A stretch of 64,000 bases of DNA from Rutidosis leptorrhynchoides. Its lineage: Eukaryota > Streptophyta > Magnoliopsida > Asterales > Asteraceae. The DNA is taken from the NCBI RefSeq assembly GCF_046630445.1, contig NC_092335.1:541809001-541873000 (forward strand). The letters run 5' to 3'. The notes beneath the pieces were generated by a model. That model was not told where the DNA came from. It ran no database searches and was given only the letters and a program-made list of their open reading frames with translations. The translations under genes were made by a program, and so were the position numbers. Position 1 is the first letter of the stretch; each line of letters opens with the position of its first letter. Shown in pieces: positions 14,000-24,840 of the stretch.

Positions 14000-15325
14000 T
14001 TATTAACATCATTATTAACATTATTATTTTAACTATTATTACTACTTGATATTAATATTATTATTTTTAGTAATATTAATAATGTCAAATGTATTATTAT
14101 TATTAATGTATTTTTATTTAATAATTATTAATATTAAATACACATAAGAAAAATCAGATACAGGAATCGAATTTATTAACATCCCTATCCAGCCTTTTCG
14201 TTTTTTTGTTTTTGTCTCCAAAATTATCTATCTATCAATTTCAATAAAACATACGAATTCAATTAACATCTCTATCTATTTATATTTTTTTCTCTTTCTG
14301 CTGTATATGATTGATAATCTTGTCGACCAAATTGACTACTACACAACAAGGTTGATCGATATTAAGTATTGAAAAATTCATTCAGCTGTTGAAACAAACT
14401 CATTACTCACAATAATTCGAAATTAAAGGAAAAGAAATTAAGAAACTGGACCAGTCCCCTGTTCATGCCATACTTTCACCAACAGTTCAAAATCGAAACA
14501 ATTTCAAAATCTGGATATGCAGTTATGTTAGGAATGACCAAGTTTAACTATCTGTAAGTTTTCATTATCCAATTCTTTCTATTAATCCTGAATTTTGAAG
14601 TCAAATCGTTAAACTCAAAAAGTCAAACATTTTACTCATCAAGAAATTCGTAATCGTTTTAATGTTTCTGATTAAATTAATGATTCCTAAAGTTTTTAGG
14701 AAGGGTTTAAAACATAATTCATGTTATACTTTTAATCCAAAACAATCTAAAATGTGAAAGTCGATTTAAACTTCATAGTGTTTTTGACCGTGATGTGCAA
14801 TAACTTGAATTCGGTATAATTTTTAAAAACTAGAAAAGCAGAGTTGTTAGAAATCTCATAGTGAAACTTTCTGTAAAGTTTCAAACCTCAATTTATTATA
14901 TCGAACGTTAATTTCAGAGTCAAAGTATTAATTGAAAAAGTCAATCGAATTGTTATTCATGAAATTTGAGTCCTAATTAATATTTCTGGGTCAATTAATA
15001 ATTTTAGAGTATTAGTATTTTGATTTCAGAGATATTTCATGAAGGAATGTTGGTCTAAAAACTGTTAAATCTCAAGATCAATTTTGTTGTTCTTCGTTTT
15101 TATTTTTGAACTTACAGCTCCTGCTTCGATTTTAATTTTTTTTATTAATCAAACATTCATAGCAGTTGATTATGGTTCGAATTTAAATCTTGAAACATAA
15201 TGAATAATTCAGTGTTATGCTTTGGTTTGAACTATGAGTGAATTGGTTTTTGAACAAGAAGAAAAAGGAAACTGAGAAAACATGTTAAATATAATTAGAT
15301 TCATATGATATCGGGAAAACGGAAT

Positions 15326-15392
15326 TGGACGAGCGGTTGAGAGTGTTGACGTGTTAGCGAGAGGTCGCGGGTTTGAGTCCCGTCTCGGGCAG
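15326..15392 (+). tRNA. tRNA-like fragment or SINE head
   Basis: GACGAGCGGTTGAGAGTG resembles a Pol III A box with a D-arm. GCGGGTTTGAGTCCCGT forms a T-arm with a B-box match, and a T run follows at 15409-15413. The 5' and 3' sides do not form an acceptor stem, so this is not a functional tRNA. It is more likely a tRNA-derived SINE remnant in the R1 LTR; it is not seen in the LTRs of element A. Confidence 0.4.
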
Positions 15393-15426
15393 TCTACTTC
15401 TTTTTAATGCTACTAAGGTATAATTT

Positions 15427-15483
15427 AATATTATTATTATTATTATTTTTATTATTATTGTGATTATTATTGTTATCACTATG

Positions 15484-15529
<46 letters not shown>

Positions 15530-15545
15530 GTATTATAGTAATTAT
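15427..15545. repeat. (TTA)n-rich microsatellite
   Basis: Long run of ATT/TTA triplets with a few interruptions in the R1 LTR. Shorter runs of the same type continue to about 16190. Confidence 0.85.
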
Positions 15546-16245
15546 TATTATGAATATCCTAGATACAAGTATTATAAGTATTACTAAAGGTTAGCATTAT
15601 TAATTATTATTATCATTAACATAACTTAGGATATTATCATTTTTGTTACTAGCATTATCATTCCAAAATTATTAGTATTATCATTACTAAAATTATTATT
15701 ATTAGTATTATTATCATTGTATTAGTATTACTAGTATCATTATAACTAAAAGGAGATTTAACATGTTGATAACGTAAGTATATAATAAAAGATGACATAA
15801 TAGAGATTATAGGAAGTGATTATAAGAATTCATGTAAAAGTTATGAGTTGATTATGAAATAATGTTATAAGAAACTATAATCATTAGTTTAGAAACTAAA
15901 TACGAAGATTATGATTACTGTGACTATGAATATAAAAGTTTTAATAATATTGTTAAACTCATGAATATAAAAATTGAGTATAAATGTTATTATGAAAATG
16001 ATTAATATTTTAATTGAATTATGATTTAAAAGAATTACTACAATTATCATAATTATTGTTGCCATTGTTATAAAGCTTAGTATTACTATCATTATTAATA
16101 TCATTATTTTTATTAACATTATTATCATCACTATCATTATTATTATTATATAATATCATTATTATTATTACTAATATTAATATTATCATAATTATTAAAT
16201 TCTCAAACAAAAGCTATTTGTATAAAAATATATTTAACACAAACT

Positions 16246-16249
<4 letters not shown>

Positions 16250-16324
<75 letters not shown>
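16250..16324. repeat. (TA)n microsatellite
   Basis: About 75 bp of uninterrupted TA dinucleotides inside the R1 3' LTR. Confidence 0.95.
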
Positions 16325-16326
<2 letters not shown>

Positions 16327-17455
16327 AACCTACTAATATTATTTATATAAATACTTACAAATAACAAACTATCGATTTTTAAATATAACATTAGACAAGT
16401 ATGTATATAAATATAGATATTAATAAACTATATAAATATTAACTATTATGAATATATACACAAATTAAACATACATAATATATAAATTAAAGATACAATA
16501 AATAAATTTGTTCAGTTACGATTATATGTTTTAATATAGATATACAAATGATATAGGTTCATGAATCGAAGGCCAACCCTGCATTGTTCAGTTGTTCAGA
16601 TTCATCGTATGAATATTTTTACTACGAAATATTGGATCGTGAGTTTCATTTGCTCTCTTTTTAAATGCTTTTGCAATATATATTTTTGGGACTGAGAATA
16701 CATGCGCTTTTATAAATGTTTTACAGAATAGACACAAGTAATCGAAACTACATTCTATGGTTGGATTATCGAAATCGAATATCACCCTTTTAGCTTGGTA
16801 ACCTAAGAATTAGGGAACATACACCCTAATTGACGCGAATCCTAAAGGTAGATCTACGGGCACTAACACCCCCATACTGGAAAATGGTATGCTTTAGTAC
16901 TTCGAGTTTATATTATACAGATGGATTTCTGTTTTAGGGATATTCTATATGCATGATGTTAATGTCGGTTACCAGGTGTTCAATCCATATGAATGATTTT
17001 TAAACACTTGCGAGTGTATGATTATTGAATAAAGGAAATCTTGTGGTCTATTAAAATTATGGAAATGATCGATTACGATAAACTAATGAACTCACCAACC
17101 TTTTGGTTGACACTTTAAAGCATGTTTATTCTCAGGATTGAAAGAAATCTTCCGCTGTGTATTTGTTCAATTTAAAGATATTACTTGGAGTCATTCATGG
17201 CATATTTCAAAAGACGTTGCATTCAAGTCGATCAGTTTATTAAAGATTATGATTAAGTAAATGACAGATTAGATCATTTATAGTTGGATATTATGAAATG
17301 GTATGCATGCATGTCAACTTTCGATGTAATGAAAGTTTGTCTTTTAAAACGAATGCAATGTTTGTAAAATGTATCATATAGAGGTCAAATACTTCGCAAT
17401 GTAATCATATGTTATTGTATTCGTTCTTATGGATTAGGATGGATCTTTAGATGAT

Positions 17456-17731
17456 TCAACCCCTGAGTTCAACAAGATTATTGAGCTCCTCTGGAAGGCG
17501 CTGAATTAAAAAAAAAGAAGTAACATAAGTGATAATGACTTGTAAATTTACCCAGATATGCGCCTTTGGAATCGAAAAGCTGATAAAGATGTAGTTATTT
17601 TTTCTCGTCACATAACAATACTTTGGCTTGCTTACATTATAGTTAACTTTTGGCTCCGGAAGAGGATCTAAATCAATTGGCTCTTGTTTTGTACGTGCTG
17701 ATTCTTCAAAGTAGTAGTAGTACTTTGACAT
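17456..17731 (-). CDS. Unidentified small protein exon beside the R1 insertion
   Basis: The frame is open for 91 residues from an ATG at 17731 to a TGA at 17456-17458. It begins MSKYYYYFEESARTKQE. I do not recognise it. A good 3' splice site (TTTTACCATCAG) lies 12 bases upstream of the ATG at 17744-17746, so the exon probably follows a spliced leader exon near 19.6 kb. A 51-nt stretch inside it begins GTAAATTT and ends TTTTAATTCAG and keeps the frame, so it could be a retained or very short intron. The stop lies within about 5 bp of the R1 LTR end, so the original 3' end of the gene may have been lost. Confidence 0.4.
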   Translation of the reverse strand: MSKYYYYFEESARTKQEPIDLDPLPEPKVNYNVSKPKYCYVTRKNNYIFISFSIPKAHIWVNLQVIITYVTSFFLIQRLPEELNNLVELRG

Positions 17732-17743
17732 ATTTGTTTTTTT

Positions 17744-19609
17744 CTGATGGTAAAATAAAAAAAATTCAAAAGATGTAGACGAATACCAAATTAATTGATA
17801 CCTAGTATAAACAGAATGCTAAACTACTATTACTTATATATAAAGCAAACTGAAAGTAAAAGACAAAAGAATGAAATTTGCAAAACCTTTTTTAGGATAT
17901 TCGTCTTTAGACATAATTGGTACTCAACATAGTAAGTATGTTGGTCATTAATGAATCCAATAGATAATTAACATGTAATCTATTTCTTTTGTGTATTTCA
18001 ATTAGTTTTTTGAAAGAATGTCATAAACAGTTAATGGCGCATTTCTTCGTTGAACATAAGTATAATTCAAATGGTAATCTATAATTTTTTTAACAAACAG
18101 TATAACTAATACTACATTGATAGTCTTACAAGTAGCAAACAAAAGACATCTGATTTATGTTTTTGATCTTTTCATGTTACTTATATGGTAATGTATCATT
18201 TTTTAGCAAAATTGATGGTCAATAGGGTCAATATATTGAAAGTCAATGTATTTAGAACGTGTTCAACATGTATAATACATAGCTAGCTAGCACATATAAC
18301 ACCAAGTTGATACAAATAGCAACTAAAAGATATCTAATTCATAATCTTGACCTTTTTCAGATTCCTATTTCATACAAAATCAGATACCATCTATCATGCA
18401 TATCTATTTTGTGTATACTCAATATGCAGGGCCGGTCCTGAGAATTTAAGTGCCCAGAGCGAGGTAGAAAAAAGTCCCTTAGACATTAGATTTGCATATC
18501 GGTTTTGGTTTCGGTTCTGGTTTTTCGGGTCGGTTTTTTTGAGAATCGGTTTTGAACCTTAGCAACATCGCGATTCAGCTTCTTAACTTGTTCCGCTAAA
18601 GTCGCATTCTTGTTGCCTAGCATTTCCTAATATGTTCATCACCAAACAATAATAACAATAATGAGATTCTAAAAATAAAACCCGCTCAAAAAATAGTTTA
18701 GAAAATAGAAAACTAACATTCTCTTGATTACGTGTGGCATTTGGATTCACCCTCCCAACACATTTAGCTCACGTTGATACAAACAATCAGTGGGATCCAT
18801 ATATTCTATCCAACGTGGAAAATTATAATAAACAACCTCCAAATTCTGTTAGTTAGAATTCTCAGATAAGGCTTTGTTTCATCCCACATCGGTCTATGAA
18901 CCAAAAGATATAGTCTATAAAGTCCACGTTCCTGGACTTTAATTAAAAATGAATAAATGTTGAGTTTTATATCCGGCCTGGTGTCTCTTTACTTTTAATA
19001 TAATTAATCAATCACGGGCTTACTATTTTCATTGGGCCCCTAAAAACTTTGGACCCTGAGCAGATGCATATCTTGCACCCCTCTTGGGCCGGGCCTGTCA
19101 ATATGCATGGTACATATCTGTGAAACATGTAGGTTAGTATAACACAAATATGAAAGTTGGCAGAATGTAATACACACAACTTTCTGCATGTATAACAACA
19201 CAGAGTGCCTTTTTCTTTAGCATCAAAGTATAATACTTGAGATTGCAAGTGAGGAACTATAAATCTATTTCTTTAAATCTGACTATATGACAATGAAATA
19301 CAACAATGAGTAAGTTTTAAAAAAGCCCTAATAATCTCTTCCTGCAAATTTTTGATCTAAACCAAAATTTTGAAGAAAAATCAGTTTAACAAATTAGGGA
19401 TAACAGTTCATAGTAACAAAGATTATTGCATGTAATAATGTCAAGTAATAATTTGTTAATCTTTAACAAAAATGTACATACAGATCTGTTTTCAGTGTTC
19501 AAAATGTTAGAAGCATACTACAATGTTATACATACAGCAATTGACGAATGGTTTACACAATAGAAGTAAAATCAAAGCAAGAAAAAGAAAAAAGAAAAAA
19601 AAAACTTAC
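17744..19609 (-). other. Probable leader intron of the 17456-17731 gene
   Basis: On the - strand it starts at GTAAGT (19609) and ends at CATCAG (17744), 1866 bp. It contains a hAT-like element at 18427-19097. The splice assignment rests on consensus sites only. Confidence 0.4.
18427..19097. mobile_element. Non-autonomous hAT-like element
   Basis: A 671-bp element with terminal inverted repeats CAGGGCCGGTCCTGAG and (reverse strand) CAGGCCCGGCCCAAG. It is flanked by a perfect 8-bp duplication TCAATATG at 18419-18426 and 19098-19105. TSD length and the CAGGG terminus are those of the hAT superfamily. No transposase reading frame is present. It sits in the presumed leader intron of the neighbouring gene. 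Confidence 0.88.
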
Positions 19610-19665
19610 TTCTTGTTGGTTGCAGCAAAGAAGAAAGAAACCGATGGTTTAGTTGAACTAAGAAG
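19610..19665 (-). other. Probable 5' leader exon
   Basis: The - strand segment about 30 nt downstream of the TATA box at 19693-19700 is CT-rich, lacks a start codon in a good context and ends in a consensus donor AAGAA|GTAAGTTT. The first-base position is an estimate from TATA spacing. Confidence 0.4.
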
Positions 19666-19692
19666 AAATGAGTAAGAAAAGGTTGGTGGGGA

Positions 19693-19700
19693 TTATATAG
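19693..19700 (-). promoter_or_regulatory. TATA box
   Basis: The - strand reads CCCTATATAATCCCC, a good plant TATA box in a GC-flanked context. It is placed correctly for the leader exon below it, and a 54-bp tandem repeat array lies directly upstream. Confidence 0.5.
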
Positions 19701-19710
19701 GGTCAAGAAC

Positions 19711-19865
19711 GAATTTTTGAAAATACCCTTCCACTATACTGCAAATGAAATGACAGATTTGTAATGGATTTACAAAAATACCCTCGTTCTACACTATAAT
19801 GAAATGACAGGTCCTAAATGAATTTATGAAAATACCCTTCCACTATGCTGTAAATGAAATGACAG
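19711..19865. repeat. Three tandem units of about 54 bp
   Basis: Three imperfect copies of a unit containing AAAATACCC, then ACTAT, then AATGAAATGACAG, starting near 19711, 19766 and 19820. They lie immediately upstream of the TATA box at 19693 and may be part of the promoter. Confidence 0.8.
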
Positions 19866-20138
19866 GTTCCACTTATAATTTGGGTTGTTTTTTGAGCTGC
19901 TGATTTTATAATTATAGCCGAGGTTTTGTATCAGCTTTTTCAAATAAAAAATATTTTCAACTATATACATACCAAAACAAAATGAAATAAACTTGGAAAT
20001 TGCATACCAAAACATCAGACATAGACTAATCATAATGTTTTAAGTAATATGATAACTTCAGCAAAATTGAGCAACAGGATGAGCAAGCCACAAATCATGA
20101 AAAAACAACCTAATAAGAAATGACAGTGGAATCAAAAA

Positions 20139-20140
<2 letters not shown>

Positions 20141-20208
<68 letters not shown>
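20141..20208. repeat. (TA)n microsatellite
   Basis: Sixty-eight bases of TA dinucleotides, polymorphic-marker type. Confidence 0.95.
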
Positions 20209-20211
<3 letters not shown>

Positions 20212-20270
20212 GATCCGAATGGAAAAAAAATTCAACTTCTATATGTATAGATACTGCAAAAAAAATTACA

Positions 20271-20516
20271 GTTTTAATTAATAGCTGATTGAAATACAAA
20301 AAGTTGAACATATACAACAACCTTCAGTAATACACATATTAAGCTGTGTTGAGACACTTACTAATCAAGAAGTTGGTTTTATTGCTTAAATTTACCGTTT
20401 TAATTAATAGCTGATTGAAATAAATACAAAAAGTAGAACATATACAACAACATTCAGTAATACATATATTAAGCTGTGTTTAGACACTTACTAATCAAGA
20501 AGTTGGTTTTATTGCT
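20271..20516. repeat. Tandem duplication, 126-bp period
   Basis: The segment starting GTTTTAATTAATAGCTGATTG at 20271 recurs at 20397 and both copies run to TTTTATTGCT. The copies differ at only a handful of bases and by one short insertion, so the duplication is recent. Confidence 0.9.
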
Positions 20517-20800
20517 CCAGTGATACATACCTGGTTGAAACACAAAAAGATTCAATGTAACTAATTATTATTTACAATAACCCTTGTTACAATCATTAAC
20601 ACAATACTAATACCTGATTTATAACTATCTGACTTGAAATGCACAAATCCTTGAAAGGAAAAAAAAATGTTAGTTAACTAATATGGTAATAACTTAAGGT
20701 TAATAAAAAAATCTTAAAAAATTTAGGATTCCTAAAAGGAACATCAATTTAGGCAAAATAAACTACCCAATTTTCGACAGATGTTCCATAGCACACATAG

Positions 20801-20950
20801 TTTCAACAATACTAAACTACCAAAATCAGGAACCCTAAATTGCATGTTAAATAGCACAACAATCGAAAATGATTTTCTATGATTTCAACAACACTAAACT
20901 ACCAAAATCAGGAACCCTAAATTACATGTTAAATAGCACAACAATCGAAG
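20801..20950. repeat. Tandem duplication, 82-bp period
   Basis: TTTCAACAAYACTAAACTACC at 20801 recurs at 20883, each followed by ATCAGGAACCCTAAATT and TAAATAGCACAACAATCGAA. The two copies are nearly identical. Confidence 0.9.
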
Positions 20951-22253
20951 ATAGTCTTGTTTAAATAACACAACAATCAGAAAATCAAACCTGTAATCGG
21001 ACTGAAGGACAACAATCGTAACCGAAGGGCAATCAGAGTCAGTAAAGATAATGTGAGAGACAAAACTCCGGCAACTGATACGTAATGTTTCAGAAGACGT
21101 GATGTTTTTTGGGTCGGTTCTGACATAAAAACATAAAAAAAAAATTCTGAATTGGGTCGCGTAGTTGAGTGGGTTTGGGTCGGGTCGGATGGGGTGTGCG
21201 GTTTCAACAGTAAATGCCGCCCAAATCGTCCAATAAGAAGAGGACAGCATTTACGAGTTTTAGATCGTTGAGTAATATTATAGTATAGTTTTGTTTATGC
21301 CTTACAATTTCATATTTAATTTATGTAGATAAACAAAACAAGTTTTTTAGCCAATTTCTACATGCAATGGAATTGATTTTTTAGTCAATTTCATTTTTGC
21401 TGCTCAAGATCATATCACTTTAGTCAATTAATTTAATCAAATACATAGTAATAAATATTAATTATTATTATTATGTAAATTTTTTTGTCAACTCTTGAAT
21501 TCGCGAGTCAATGAACTATTCATTAGCTCATAACGCTGCTTTGATCAATCTGAACTTATAATTGTGTAAAAAAAAAGAAATCTGAACTTATCAACTTGAT
21601 ATTGATATGTTCAGTAATATTTATGAGGAAATCTTATATGCTTATACTAGTTTAGCATCATCGAAAGACAAATTTGCTAGAGAAACAAAAAATGACTAAT
21701 TAAAATATAAGTTTGAATCTGTTATAGTAAACTGTATAACAGTAATAAAAATGTGATTTTTTTTTTTTAATTATTATAAAGAATATGAAAACGAAATGAA
21801 AATGAAATTATGGAAAATATTCACTACTTCTAAGCAAAAAACTATTATAATTTTGAAAAGATAGCACATATTGATATAACAAAGAAAGAAGGCTTACAAA
21901 CCAATTTTTATGCAAAAGATATTTACTTAATCGATTTACCACTGGTCCTTATAAATTAGTGGTTCAGACAAATTCAAAGTTTTAAACTTAAGTGGATTAA
22001 GAATCCGCGTTAGATCTCTAAGATCAAATTAATATAATTCACAAAACATGCATATGTGAGATCCTAGTTTAAACCTTAGTAAAACAAACTTAAAACAGGT
22101 GACATCATTACTAGTTCAAAGCCTTTCACAAAGGTAGTTTTCAAAAACTTATCTAGTTTAAAAGAGTAATTAACATTACTCAACTAGTAACTTCCAAACA
22201 GACATCAGCAAAAGACTATTGAAACTTCAGTTGAACATCTTCTTCTTCTTCCT
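20951..22253. other. Intergenic, no supported gene
   Basis: AT-rich DNA. A 118-residue frame on the - strand at 20894-21250 overlaps the duplicated block, has no recognisable domain and a composition like translated intergenic DNA. It was not accepted. The segment downstream of the MYND gene stop (22254) should contain its 3' UTR and poly(A) signals, but I cannot place the end. Confidence 0.6.
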
Positions 22254-23982
22254 TCAAGATTGATTTGGCTGACAACCGGATTCTTTACATTCCTCCTTGT
22301 GCCAACGCCAATCATAAGCTTGACACCATTCAGAGCTGAAATATAAAATACAACAAATTAAAACTCGTAAGACAACAAAACAAAAGGTAGTAAGTAAAAA
22401 GGCCCGAATCGTTCAATAATCTCTGAAACCAGAGAGTAGAAGTATCATCTGGCAAAACAGACATAAGAAATTCAATATATCAGATATTAATTCACAAAAT
22501 AAAGGTCAAAATTTATCATATTATGATTGCGTCCATCTTGAAGTAATACGCTGAATATATCTCATCATTTTATCATTCAAATTAACGCAATATCAATTCA
22601 GCTATAAACTTGGAGGTTAACATAATAATGTATATACCAATACTTGATGGATTTACATCGCGAACACTGCTTTTTCGTCGAGGTACCACAAAGACAACAC
22701 GAATCAGTAGCCCACCGATTGAAGTTGTTACAATTATCGAAAGACCCAGGTGGAACACAATCTTTGAAGAGTTCTACAAATTGGTCATGAGTTAGACGAA
22801 CCTGAAACATAATAAAATATTTAAACGAATATTAGTGACCACAAACTAAAATTAATTTGAACATAAATCAAACAACAAATTAGGCTTTTTTTAAACTCCC
22901 AACCTCAGTAGGAATTTCAGTAGAATTTCTTCTTCTTTCAAAGCTTGATCGCATTTCTTCACATTCTTCCTTGTGCCCTGAACGCCAGTGAGTTTTTTGA
23001 CAAGATACAGAGCTGAAAGATATGATAAAATATATTTACATTACATTAAAACTTGAAGAAAAAAAACAGCAACAAAAAATTGTTAAAAGGTCTGAATCGT
23101 TCTAGAACAAGGTTGCAAAAATCTGAAAAATCAGCCGAGTTGTCACCGAGAAATCGTTTTGGTGTTGTTGCCGAGTTCTCGTTTTGGAATCAGCCAAAAA
23201 ATCGGTCAACGACCGGTTTAATCGATCAACGACCGATAAATGGAATTTCTCGGCCAAAAATCAGTCAAATCTTGGTCAAATTGGTCAAATCTCGGGTATT
23301 ATAGCCGAGAACTCCCCGTTCTCCCAGCTTTCCGAGAACTCCCAGAAATGGTCCCGAACTCCCCGAGTTCCGATTTCTTCAACCTTGTTCAAGAATCAGA
23401 AACCAAAGAGTAGCATTATCATCTACCAAAACAGACTTCATAAAAATTCAGCATATCAGATAAAATTCATGAGAGAGGTCAAAATGTAACATAATAGGGT
23501 GAACAATGTTACTCAAATGTCCATTTTGACTATCTTCAGGTGTAAAATCAAAATTTTTACAACATGAATGTTGCTCATAGTGATCAAAATTAATTCCACA
23601 AAGATTCATATTCTATAACCCTAAATAATATTATCAAATATCTTATATGAATTAAGAAATACAGCGTTCTCAATAATCAATTAAAAAAAATAAACCCTAA
23701 TCAACAACATCAAACAGAGTTAACTAGGGCTTTTAACCTAATTAAAATTTACAGCGAAATTTAACTAGCTAAAAATACAGTATACCTAGGTACTAATCAA
23801 TATCATATCACATCATTTCAACAATATACATATAGTAAAATAAATATAACTATATATAAGGTGCGTATGTAAGCATAATGATGTATATACCAATATTTAA
23901 CAACTTTACATCGCGCACACTGCTTCGTAGTCAAGCTACCACAAACAGCACACGGATCGGTGAAAGAAAAAAAGCCAGACAT
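22254..23982 (-). CDS. Double MYND-type zinc-finger protein, four exons
   Basis: A gene model made from four exons: 23982-23891, 23012-22904, 22801-22638 and 22335-22254. All have GT-AG introns, phases match (2, 0, 2), and the total is 447 nt coding 148 residues plus stop, with no internal stop. The start is the only in-frame ATG after an upstream TGA. Residues 11-48 form one complete MYND finger: CAVCG, QCARC, then YCSVSCQKTHW and HKEEC, with all eight Cys/His ligands. A linker (VRLTHDQFVELFKDC) leads to a second finger: CCLCG, QCSRC, YCSEWCQAYDW, HKEEC. MYND fingers bind two zinc ions and usually mediate protein-protein contact, often on proline-rich motifs. No catalytic domain is attached, so it may be an adaptor, or a shortened relative of UBP or SET proteins with MYND domains. 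Each finger is split by an intron at the same codon (Tyr-Cys), showing exon-pair duplication. Confidence 0.8.
23105..23390. mobile_element. 286-bp MITE in intron 1 of the MYND gene
   Basis: It has perfect 11-bp inverted ends GAACAAGGTTG and CAACCTTGTTC. The inside is rich in repeated CCGAGAACTCCC and TCGGTCAACGACCG words. Intron 3 of the same gene is a duplicate of intron 1 and lacks this block (GAATCGTTC joins the following sequence directly), so intron 3 records the empty site. Superfamily not assigned because the target duplication is unclear. Confidence 0.7.
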
Positions 23983-24083
23983 TGATGAAGATGAAACGGC
24001 GCCGGATTGAATAGATGATAACTGGGAATGAGAATGAGAATGAGAATGTGAATGGTTTGGTACTGATTGTATTCGTGCATCAA

Positions 24084-24091
24084 TATTTATA
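24084..24091 (-). promoter_or_regulatory. TATA box of the MYND gene
   Basis: TATAAATA on the - strand, about 105 bp upstream of the ATG at 23982. This would place transcription start near 24055 and leave a leader of about 70 nt with short GAATGA-type repeats. Confidence 0.55.
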
Positions 24092-24179
24092 AGACTATAA
24101 TAATAATGACTGTAATAGTTGGCGGTTATTCATTCGGCGAAAAAAAGGGGAATTATAGGCGCTAGTTATGGAATTATTG

Positions 24180-24220
24180 AAATTTGAAATTGAAATTAAA
24201 ATTGAAATTGAAATTGAAAT
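24180..24220. repeat. (TTGAAA)n microsatellite
   Basis: Six to seven hexamer units of TTGAAA/ATTGAA directly left of the foldback element, about 100 bp upstream of the MYND gene TATA box. Confidence 0.85.
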
Positions 24221-24228
24221 TATTCTAC

Positions 24229-24765
24229 AGGAAATTATTCAAAATACACTTTTTTTTTTTTTTAAGCTTCAAACAAAATACACTTTTTTTAAAAAATTGT
24301 CTTTTTACACCATTCGGTAGACGGGATTCCGTCTACCACCTTTATCTGTCGTCTACTACCATTTTTACAAAGTAGTCGACGGTGAGATAAAGGTGGTAGA
24401 CAGAATTCCCGTCTACTGGCAGGGTTAGTAGACAGCGAGAACAAAGCAGTAGACAGACATTTAAAAAGTAGTCGACCGTCTACTGCCTTGTTGTTGCTGT
24501 CTACTGCCTTGTTAGTGTCTACAAGGCAGTAGACAGCAACAACAAGGCAGTAGACAGCAACAACAAGGCAGTAGACGGTCGACTACTTTGTAAATTCTGT
24601 CTACCACCTTTATCTCACCGTCGACTACTTTGTAAAAATGGTAGTAGACGACAGATAAATGTGGTAGACGGAATCCCGTCTACAGAATGGTGTAAAAAGA
24701 CAATTTAAAAAAAAAATGTATTTTGTTTGAAGCTTTAAAAAAAAGTGTATTTTGATCAATTTCCC
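24229..24765. mobile_element. Foldback element with long inverted arms, Mutator-like
   Basis: The outer arms (AGGAAATTATTCAAAATACAC and its counterpart at the right end) and much of the interior are self-complementary, so the 537-bp element can fold back on itself. It is flanked by TTATTCTAC at 24220-24228 and TTATTCTCC at 24766-24774, a near-perfect 9-bp duplication as in Mutator-like elements. The centre is a set of repeated GTAGAC words, mainly ACAAGGCAGTAGACAGCAAC. No coding region. Confidence 0.75.
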
Positions 24766-24840
24766 TTATTCTCCGAAGGTTATGGAATTTTCCAGAACAC
24801 AAATAGGAAACAATCCAATATTACGGAGTATTGAATTAAA

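Larger units (their letters stand above)
1..17451 (+). mobile_element. LARD-type Gypsy-like element R1, left end outside window
   Basis: The visible part is the 3' internal region (8038-11007, plus bases 1-2 left of the Copia insertion) and the 3' LTR (11008-17451). The internal part aligns by eye over about 3 kb with 47850-50888 of element A. The boundary GGGTAGGTAC/TGTGACGACC is the same in both. No gag-pol coding is visible in either. R1 is clearly more diverged from A than A's own two LTRs are from each other, so it is older. It hosts the Copia insertion and a solo LTR. It is many times broken. Confidence 0.85.
11008..17451 (+). repeat. R1 3' LTR (about 4.5 kb without its insertion)
   Basis: It starts TGTGACGACC. 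The first 550 bp and the last 450 bp align with the LTRs of element A (42105-46374). The end matches A's end (GGTCTTTACA) but is worn. The middle is rich in TTA and TA repeats and differs from A. A 1877-bp solo LTR is inserted at 12123. Confidence 0.8.

Noticed and set aside
20894-21250. A 118-residue - strand frame
   Set aside because: It overlaps a tandem duplication, has no domain and no splice or promoter context that supports it. The composition is like translated AT-rich intergenic DNA.
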